Of a stretch of DNA of 64,000 nucleotides, positions 57,110 to 64,000 are shown piece after piece. The stretch spans positions 5,456,001 through 5,520,000 of the forward strand of contig JAHEWK010000002.1 in assembly GCA_020740775.1 (NCBI GenBank), in the 5' to 3' direction. How positions within the stretch are numbered: position 1 is the first letter of the stretch; the number at the start of each line of letters is the position of its first letter. Source of the stretch: Ilyonectria destructans. Lineage: Eukaryota > Ascomycota > Sordariomycetes > Hypocreales > Nectriaceae. Made by a program: the position numbers and the translations under genes. The notes under the pieces are model-generated. The model searched no databases, had not been told where the DNA came from, and worked only from the letters and a program-made list of their open reading frames with translations.

Positions 57110-58117
57110 CTATACCGCGACAGCAACCACCTTACCACCTTCTACATAAGTTCCATTGACTGGAGCAGCCTGACCTCCTGCTGTTGTGACATAGAGGATG
57201 TCGCGGTCTTTCCGTGTACGTCCAAAGGCAGCCGAAGTGGCTCCAGGGATGACAGTTGAATTCAGTCCTCCTATAACCAACTCCTTCCTCCCATCCAAGT
57301 AAACTCTTTCCAGCGAGTTTTGTCCATTCTCCGTAACATATGCAACACCCTTTTCAGAGATAGCAAAATCGTCCCCGGGAACTTCAGTACTAATAATTTC
57401 GTACTGACCAATTGCCTTCCCTGTGGATAAATCAATCTTCACTCGGCAGAACAACCCTCTGAGAGCATTGACATAGTAGAGATAGTCCCCTAGGATCCGG
57501 ATTCCATTGATGCCCAGGATAAGAGGTGCCCCTTCGAGCGGTTTCATCGTCTCATCCTCCAGCACAATCTCATATTTCGTAGTCCTTATATCCAGACGCC
57601 AAACCACACCCCTGGCTGAATCCGAGATCAAGACGCTTTCATTCCGGCGATTTAACGTTGTCATGCCATTCAAAAAACTTGCTTCCGGAATTCGTTCGAT
57701 CTCTGAGATTTTCTCGCATTTCCCCCCTCGGTTGAAGTCTATCCCCCATATGGAGTATGACTTTGGGTCCGACATTCTTCGACTAACCGAGAAGTTTCCG
57801 GCAATGACGATGAAGACGTCAGGCGCCATCTCTGTTATCCCCAACAAACTCAAAGCGTTTGCTTGCTGGAAATCCTCGACTAGTTTAGCGTTGCCGTGGA
57901 GAGAATTGATCTGGTACAATTCCGGCCGGTCGATTAAGGTCACAAGCAGATCTCCATTGCGTCGAACCGCTATGTTCTCGACCCAGGTTCCGTTGGAAAA
58001 TTGAAACACCGTACGGACTTGATTTTGGGAAGGGAGTTTTGTAACTGTTTTTGCCGAAACAATTGCCTGACAAAGACATAGAATGAGAATAATGAGAAGG
58101 TTTTTGGTGGATGACAT
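57110..58117 (-). CDS. Secreted SMP-30/gluconolactonase-like beta-propeller protein
   Basis: A single exon encodes 335 residues. The start MSSTKNLLIILILCLCQAIV is a strong signal peptide. The body has repeated blade-like segments (WVENIAVRRNGDLLVTLID, MTTLNRRNESVLISDSARGV, DDFAISEKGVAYVTENGQNS, LYVTTAGGQAAPVNGTYVEG) as in six-bladed SMP-30/LRE propellers. The family includes lactonases and, in some fungal gene clusters, hetero-Diels-Alderase-type enzymes. The role here is unknown. Potential N-glycosylation sites (NGT, NFS, NES, NST) fit the secretory route. Confidence 0.88.
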   Translation of the reverse strand: MSSTKNLLIILILCLCQAIVSAKTVTKLPSQNQVRTVFQFSNGTWVENIAVRRNGDLLVTLIDRPELYQINSLHGNAKLVEDFQQANALSLLGITEMAPDVFIVIAGNFSVSRRMSDPKSYSIWGIDFNRGGKCEKISEIERIPEASFLNGMTTLNRRNESVLISDSARGVVWRLDIRTTKYEIVLEDETMKPLEGAPLILGINGIRILGDYLYYVNALRGLFCRVKIDLSTGKAIGQYEIISTEVPGDDFAISEKGVAYVTENGQNSLERVYLDGRKELVIGGLNSTVIPGATSAAFGRTRKDRDILYVTTAGGQAAPVNGTYVEGGKVVAVAV

Positions 58118-58671
58118 GTTGTATTGATCTCAAGGAATTCAATGATGACTTGATGAAATATTATTAACCTACCCATGTGCCTTTATACTACCAATCTTAG
58201 AATAATCAATAAAAGCAATTTGTCAGCGCTGTAGAAATAAATAATTCCGCCGACACGATTACAAAGCCATACCACGAAATGCACATATGGCTTTATAATA
58301 TGGATCCAATACTCCCCTTTGTCGGCAAACCAAACAATATCCTGGGCATCCACACGATGCTCCAGCAGTCATACCTCCCCGCCATCAGAGTCGGCCAGCA
58401 ATTTCCTTTGCCGATTATGATTTGCTTTTAGTTCGTCTACAAGTGCCTTAAGGTTAGAAATAGTAGCAAGAGCAGCATTTTCTCGACTTTATATAAAATT
58501 CCAGCTATTTCTAAATAGAAATTACCTAAGAATCTAATTTATTAAGATTAAGAGAAAATATAAGAGAGTGTAATTTTATCCCTATTAATAGGAAATATTA
58601 AAATTTTAGAAGAAAAAAAAAAAATTACTACCTGTAGAGGCAACTTGTAATAAGGGTACCGGCCTCGCGCC

Positions 58672-58860
58672 GGCATTCTATCGCCGCCTAGCGTAGCTAG
58701 CCGTATTAATACGATGAGTGATCCACAGGCCTTAAAGTATATTCAGCAGGTTTTCAAGTCGCGCTTTATAAACACCCGACTTACCTAGCTCGTCTTAAAG
58801 GCTAGCGGCAGACCAGGATCTTCTGAACCATGTCCGTAAATACGGATACCAGAGCCGTAG
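58672..58860 (+). repeat. Dispersed palindrome-cored repeat, copy 3
   Basis: Core at 58701-58714. It shares about 170 bp with copy 4, including CGCCGCCTAGCGTAGCT, GTGATCCACAGGCCTTA and GGATCTTCTGAACC. Confidence 0.8.
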
Positions 58861-58877
58861 CTTTTGCAGGCCCCACT

Positions 58878-59060
58878 AGCGGGCGCCGCTTAGCGTAGCT
58901 GGCCGTATCAATACGGCTAGTGATGCACAGGCCTTATATTACATTTAGCAGGTTTTGAAGTCACACTTTGTTAGCACCCGACTTATCTGGCTCGCCTTGA
59001 AGTCCAGTGGCGGACTGGGATCTTCTGAACCATTTCGGTTAAATGCCGAGGGAAATAGAT
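58878..59060 (+). repeat. Dispersed palindrome-cored repeat, copy 4
   Basis: Core at 58903-58916, 202 bp after that of copy 3 and in the same orientation, so copies 3 and 4 form a tandem pair. Differences are mostly transitions. Confidence 0.8.
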
Positions 59061-59649
59061 ATGTGGGATCGGAACAATGGAACCCCGACCCTATGTACCT
59101 GGAGAAGCACGTCTGGCCTAGCTGCCTCTTCCGCTAAATGCACCACGGGCTACATATGTGGGGACAAGCGTCGAGAGCTGGACGATACTTTACACCACTT
59201 TCGTGATTGTGTAGCATTCGGGCATAGCCGCCGGCAGAGCCTGGATATGGCTAACGTAGTCTAGCATAACACGCCATGTACACGCCCAGCTACCCAGATA
59301 CACATCTTGACAGGAGTCCCTCACGACATGGTTGTTACGATAGTCAGACATCGCGGTGTTGGATCGAAATGAGCTAAGCTTGCTTAAGCGGGATCCCCGG
59401 TGACTCGGAACATCAAGCAACAACACGGTCATGGAAGCATGAAGAATGATCTCATTACCCAAATCGAGGTACCTGGTCTCGGCCCACTCTAGCGTTTCTT
59501 ACATTATTGCCATTCCAGAGGTGTGGTCTGACTAGATATATTTGGAGCGATGCTCACCCTAGGTCACTTTCCGTCATTCTCCAGCACCACTATTCACCTT
59601 CTCAACCACAATCTATCCTACCTACCACCTATCATCATTCCTCGCGACC

Positions 59650-60579
59650 ATGTCCCGCGCCATTCTCATCACCGGTGCCACAGGGAAGCAGGGCGGCAGC
59701 GTCCTCGACGCCCTCGTCGCAAGTCAGCCTTCCGATTTCCTGCTACTTGCCGTCACCCGTGATGCTCAATCCCCCCGAGCCAAGACCCTCTGTGCCAAGT
59801 CTTCTTCCATCAGACTCGTCGAGGGCAACCTCGACTCAATCCCTACTCTCTTCGAGGCTGCTAGGAAAGCCGCCGGATCCGTCCCGCTATGGGGAGTCTA
59901 CTCCATGCAGGCGTCGATTGATTCACGGGCCCCATTAGCTGGCGAGTTGAAACAAGGCAAGGAAATGGTCGACGAAGCTATCAAGGCCGGCATCCAGCAC
60001 TTCGTCTACAGCAGCGTCGACCGCGGTGGTAACGACAAGTCATGGAACAACCCTACCTCCGTACCGCACTTCAGGACCAAGCATGACATCGAGATTCACC
60101 TTCGCGATTCCACCGCTAACGGCAAGAGCTCCATGGGCTGGACAATCCTACGGCCCGTCAACTTCATCGACAGCATCGCTCCAGGCTTCCAGAGCAAGAT
60201 CTTCATGACGGCAGTACGCAACACATTGAAGGAGAAGCCACTGCAGTGGGTCGTCACTAAGGATATTGGCGTCTTTGCAGCGAAGGCTTTCCACGACCCC
60301 ACTGTCTGGGCTAACAAGGCCGTCGGCATCGCAGGCGACGAGCTGACCTTTTCCCAACTGAGTCAGACATTCGAGAGGGTTACCGGGAGCCGAGCTGGTA
60401 CGACATTTGGTGTCCTCGGAAAGGCTCTAATGGCTGGCGTTGCGGAACTAGGAAGCATGATAAACTGGTTGCGAGACGAAGGCTACAAGGTTGACATTGA
60501 GGAAGTGAAGAAGGTTCATCCGGATATCACGTCTGTGGAGACGTGGTTGAAAACGAGTGCCTTCGCTCAGCGCTCCTAA
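59650..60579 (+). CDS. NmrA-like NAD(P)-binding protein
   Basis: A single exon encodes 309 residues. The start MSRAILITGATGKQGGSVLD contains the Rossmann G-x-x-G-x-x-G motif. The segment HFVYSSVDRGGNDKSWNNPT and the later WTILRPVNFIDSI are typical of NmrA/HSCARG-like proteins. These lack the catalytic Tyr of classical SDRs in many cases and act as NADP(H) sensors or reductases. A pyrimidine-rich leader precedes the ATG (gaccATGTCC). An almost perfect 36-bp inverted repeat lies 66 bp after the stop. Confidence 0.94.
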   Translation: MSRAILITGATGKQGGSVLDALVASQPSDFLLLAVTRDAQSPRAKTLCAKSSSIRLVEGNLDSIPTLFEAARKAAGSVPLWGVYSMQASIDSRAPLAGELKQGKEMVDEAIKAGIQHFVYSSVDRGGNDKSWNNPTSVPHFRTKHDIEIHLRDSTANGKSSMGWTILRPVNFIDSIAPGFQSKIFMTAVRNTLKEKPLQWVVTKDIGVFAAKAFHDPTVWANKAVGIAGDELTFSQLSQTFERVTGSRAGTTFGVLGKALMAGVAELGSMINWLRDEGYKVDIEEVKKVHPDITSVETWLKTSAFAQRS

Positions 60580-61507
60580 TAGTCTGCTCAGTCCGTCTGA
60601 ACACCTCAGACTGGACTGGCAGTTTGTCTATTACCTTTAAACTGAACTATTAGTCTAGACTGCAGTCTAGATTAATAGTTTAGAGTATATGTATCTCTTA
60701 CTTCTCTAGACTATATAACTATATTATTCTGCTATACCTTTATGTTTTCTCTTCTATCTATCTATTTATAAAACCTCTAACTATCTAATATAATCTCGAT
60801 AACTACTTAATTAATATAGTAATACTGTAATAGACAGTTAAGAGATATTTAAGCTAGCTGGTTGCTAGCGGGAATATAATAGGGATAAGTAAGGGAGGCT
60901 GGTATATACAGAGGGGAGGAGAATTATTGCATCTTACTTTTTTTCTTTACTTAAGATACTAGATATAGAGAGCCGGAAAAGCTTATTATTAGAGTTAATA
61001 AAGACTTTTTTACCTTTAATTTTCAAGAGATTCTTATAAGATTATTTTCTAACTGCAGTTACAATTCTAATTTAATCTCAGTCTTCTACTGTACTAATCT
61101 ATAGTCTATTACAGGCCCTATTAATACCTGAGGCTATATAATATAACAACTAGTAGATATTAATTAAATTTAAGTAGGAAACTAAAACGCATGAGTATAA
61201 TATAGGGCAGCTATTAATTAACATCTTAAGCTGGTAGCAATTAGCTGTTTCCTAACTACTGGAGATTCAGTAGGTCTGAAACTCAGTAAGGATACTGACC
61301 TTAAGTATATAATTCTAATTATATATTTATTTCCTCTTAATCTATAGTATTTATAGAGCTATATTCAGTCTTACTATAATATAAAGTTTTAATTTTTACC
61401 TAGTGATAGAGGAAGTATATACAGACTAATCATATTATTAAAATCACTATTCTAATTAATATTTCAAATTCTGTATAGTTGTATACTTATATAAATATAA
61501 TAAGGGG
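60580..61507. other. Very AT-rich intergenic block
   Basis: About 900 bp of strongly AT-rich sequence separate the convergent NmrA-like and subtilase-like genes. No coding similarity is left in it. It could be a heavily mutated repeat remnant. Confidence 0.5.
60645..60680. terminator. 36-bp near-perfect inverted repeat downstream of the NmrA-like gene
   Basis: Two 18-bp arms meet at CTGCAG with no loop and one G/T mismatch. The position fits a 3'-end hairpin. It could also be the centre of a decayed inverted-repeat element. Confidence 0.4.
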
Positions 61508-64000
61508 CTAGGTTTGTATCTTACTGTATAAATATGTTACTAAACTTTCTAGCTCCTCCATCTTTTTATCCTTAGTCTTCTCTTTATTCATTCTGTCTGC
61601 TACCGGCCCGAAAACATCCCACACTGGCAGATACTTCTTGTCGGGCCAGTGCTTAGTCTCGATGTTATCAAACCCACGCTTCATGTTTTCCCGATCCTGC
61701 AATGCTTTGACATGCCCGTCGAAGAGCGGCCTATTGCTCCCTCGGGAGTCCAAGCCGGACGTCTTGTCGGCGTAGTGCTGCCGGACAACGGCCGCGCACC
61801 ACATGATCAAGGAAGCCAGCCCGGCGGCGAGAGCGGTGCCGACCGAGGATCCGTCGTGGTACTTGACCGTTCCGGCCGACCGGGGGTTCCACGCCTCGGC
61901 GACCTGGTTGCCCGGGAAGAAGTATTCGATGTTGTCTTTGTCCTCGGAGTTGGGATCCCGCTGTCCTTGGGCGAGCGCCGCGCCGATGCGAAATATATAG
62001 CCCGGTTGCTTCCGATACGGCAACGTGTCCATGGCGCCGGCCTGGATATCGTCGCTGGCCGAGCAGAACATCAGAATCTTGGCCTTGGCGGCAGCGTCGA
62101 TGGCATCTTCAAGCTTCTGGATGACCATGGCCTCCGTATTCGACCTGTCGCCCCCGTTCTCATCCAGCGTCTGGCTGACCGCCGGCGGCGTACTGGCGGA
62201 CGCGATTTTCTGCTTCACCGTCCAGGACATGGAGATGATGTTCACACCCAGGTCGACGGCGCCCTGAATGGCCCGCGCAGCGCTCTCGGCATAGATGGTG
62301 CGTCCGCCATCTTGAGACGCGCCATCCTGAACCCTCATGATGTACAGGGAGACCCAGGGGTTGATTCTCACGATCATGTTGGCCATGATAGTGCCGTGGC
62401 CGTGGCTAGAGCGGTGCCAGGGCCTTTCTGAGCCGCGCTCTGGGAGGCAGTAGCTCAGACCGGTGGCTCTGACGATACCATTATATGTGTCGAGGTTGCT
62501 GAGGTCGACACCGTCGTCGATTAGGGCTACCTTTTGCAGGAATCCCGGCAGGTAAGCAGATTGCACGAATCTCGAAGGATGCGTTACGAGTCAAACGCAG
62601 AGGGTGTGAGAGTAAGGTATGGTGGCGATGCATGGGAATTTGCATGGGAATTGCATGGAACTCACTTTGATCCGTTTCGCCTTCATCTCCGTCAGTCCGG
62701 GGATCTGGTTGAGAGCACTTCGGAACTCTTCCATCCTCTTTACCCATACGTGCTGCTGCTCGGCCACCTGGCCGCTGGCGGAATCCGTCGCCTCCTCGTT
62801 GGCATCCAACTTCGAGAGGAGACCCTCCATCCGGTGTTTGATTTTGACTTCGAGCTCTGCGCTCATGTTGTTGCGTAGTTCCTTTTGGAATCGACGGAGC
62901 ACGTTGTCCATTCTCTCTCGCGTCTCAAGGCCCTACATGACTACATCAGAAAGGGCAAGGTGATGGTTTTATTGAAACATACAGGAGCGGCGTGAACTGT
63001 AACCTTCTTTAATCTCCCACCGGTCGTCGTGTGTAATCGCGGGATTCCTTCCCGGCAGCCCCAGGCTCGCAGCACGGCCTGGTTGCCGCTCCAGTAGAGG
63101 TTCACATGCTCCACTGTCGGCGCCGCAAAGATAATCACGTCGATGCTCAAGTCCGGTTTGCGCCAGTCCCTGCATATGCATATATAATGTTAGGAGGACT
63201 CACTCGCTCTCGATGGAGCGGGCAGCCGTAAATAAGTGTAGGTAGGGACACTCACCAGTTCTCGATCGATATCGGCCGGCTGGACCGACCCTCTGTCGGA
63301 GGCGCCAGAGACTCTCTGCCCTGCAGCGCTATCTCGATGGTAGCATCCGTGTGTGACGGTTGTTCCCTGTCCTCAACACAGAGCCGTAGAATGTTTCTCA
63401 CCCCCAACTGATGTAGTTTGTCGAACACGCTGACTAGCGAAGTGCGGCCGACGTCGGGGTTTTCTTGCAGAGACCGGTTCTCGGCCATTCCCGGGTTCTT
63501 CTGATAGCTCTTCTTGCCTGGCTCGGCGCTGGGGTTGCTGGATGGGCTGTGCAGAACGGTTGGGAGGTAGACATATGCGAGCGTCTCGCCAAAGCCACCG
63601 ACCGACATCCTGTCGAGGAGCTCGATGATCTTATCGGCCTCTTTGTTGCCCAACGCATCGAAGTACAGGTTCTTGTCCAACCCTTGCCGGGCGTGTCAGC
63701 AAAAGCAAGATGGCTTTCTTGAGATTTCGAGCTTTGGTCGGTGGCATGGATGGGAGACTAACCAGAAGCTTGCTTTCCATAGATCAGGTCTCGTGCATCC
63801 AGATCCGACCGAGTGCGGATGTAATGCATCGTGAGGAACTCTAGAAGGTCATCGGCCGGCTTTTCCCTTGCTTTACCAACCTTCTTCGTTTGTTTACTTT
63901 TGGCAGCCTTCTCTCCGTCCGCGTTGCGTTTCACGCCGGCTCCGGCTGCGGCTCCGCCTCCGGCTTCCTCGCTCGGAGCTACCGGGGGCCCCCTTGCAGG
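61508..64000 (-). CDS. Intracellular subtilase (S8)-like protein with long N-terminal region, partial
   Basis: Exons are 64000-63763 (continues beyond the window), 63682-63256, 63169-62983, 62932-62666 and 62530-61508, giving at least 713 residues. The first part is low complexity (Ala/Gly then Lys-rich) and leads to a helical region (ADDLLEFLTMHYIRTRSDLD, NKEADKIIELLDRMSVGGFG). The segment SIDVIIFAAPTVEHVNLYWS and a coiled-coil stretch (MEGLLSKLDANEEATDS) follow. The C-terminal S8 domain has the triad Asp in VALIDDGVD, His in SHGHGTIMA and Ser in DGSSVGTALAAGLA. Unlike secreted subtilases, the domain follows about 370 other residues, and no signal peptide is seen in the visible part. Subtilase domains also occur in fungal NLR-type proteins. 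The role here is unknown. Confidence 0.87.

Larger units (their letters stand above)
58118..59649. other. Repeat-bearing intergenic region
   Basis: The first half is AT-rich. Two tandem copies of the palindrome-cored repeat occupy 58672-59060. A CT- and CA-rich leader precedes the NmrA-like start codon at the right end. Confidence 0.55.

Noticed and set aside
58955..59264. Short Cys/His-containing frames beside the tandem repeats, considered as a LINE finger
   Set aside because: The C-x-G...H...C spacing is only loosely similar and no other LINE motif is nearby. Part of the frame is repeat sequence.
61649..62431. 260-codon plus-strand frame
   Set aside because: It lies wholly opposite the S8 domain exon with its conserved triad. 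It is a GC-rich antisense frame with no family resemblance.
1..64000. CRISPR arrays, bacterial operons, ribosome-binding sites, tRNA or rRNA genes
   Set aside because: The window is eukaryotic with spliced genes. No direct-repeat/spacer array or cloverleaf RNA was recognised by eye; a tRNA scan would be needed to exclude tRNAs.

Overview
The window is nuclear DNA of a filamentous ascomycete fungus. Genes are split by short introns (about 45-95 bp, GT...AG). Protein families are typical of fungi: PTH11/rhodopsin-like membrane proteins, a Zn2Cys6 regulator, a GH17 glucanase, NACHT-ankyrin proteins and a Tad-type LINE. One Ty1/copia element carries TpG-to-TpA changes of the kind made by repeat-induced point mutation (RIP). 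All exon boundaries were read by eye from splice signals, reading frame and family similarity.

Layout. 1.7-14.0 kb: PQ-loop transporter, APC-type permease, rhodopsin-like 7-TM protein, GNAT acetyltransferase, and a frameshifted membrane protein. 14.5-15.5 kb: NmrA/isoflavone-reductase-like oxidoreductase. 16.3-21.9 kb: a complete but inactivated copia element. 22.0-28.8 kb: secreted metallo-beta-lactamase-fold enzyme, CocE-type hydrolase, aldo-keto reductase, and a decayed enoyl-reductase-like gene. 29.2-35.9 kb: two divergent damaged genes, a NACHT-ankyrin-CorA-like (GMN) locus with an in-frame stop and a multi-lesion membrane-protein pseudogene. 36.6-39.4 kb: DUF427 protein and secreted GH17 glucanase. 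40.1-47.1 kb: a head-to-head pair, a 696-residue STAND-like protein with a degenerate NTPase region and a 1179-residue AAA+ ATPase. 47.5-60.6 kb: quinone oxidoreductase behind a 26-bp repeat array, SDR, LINE fragment, Zn2Cys6 regulator, MDR reductase, secreted beta-propeller and NmrA-like protein, with a dispersed palindromic repeat between them. 61.5 kb to the end: an intracellular subtilase-like protein that runs off the window.

The region looks like an accessory compartment. It is rich in scattered oxidoreductases and regulators without a visible PKS, NRPS or terpene-synthase core. It also has several proteins of the classes linked to fungal allorecognition and programmed cell death (NACHT, STAND-like, AAA+, subtilase). 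The most interesting unit is the divergent STAND-like/AAA+ pair, followed by the NACHT-ankyrin-CorA locus and the N-terminally extended subtilase.
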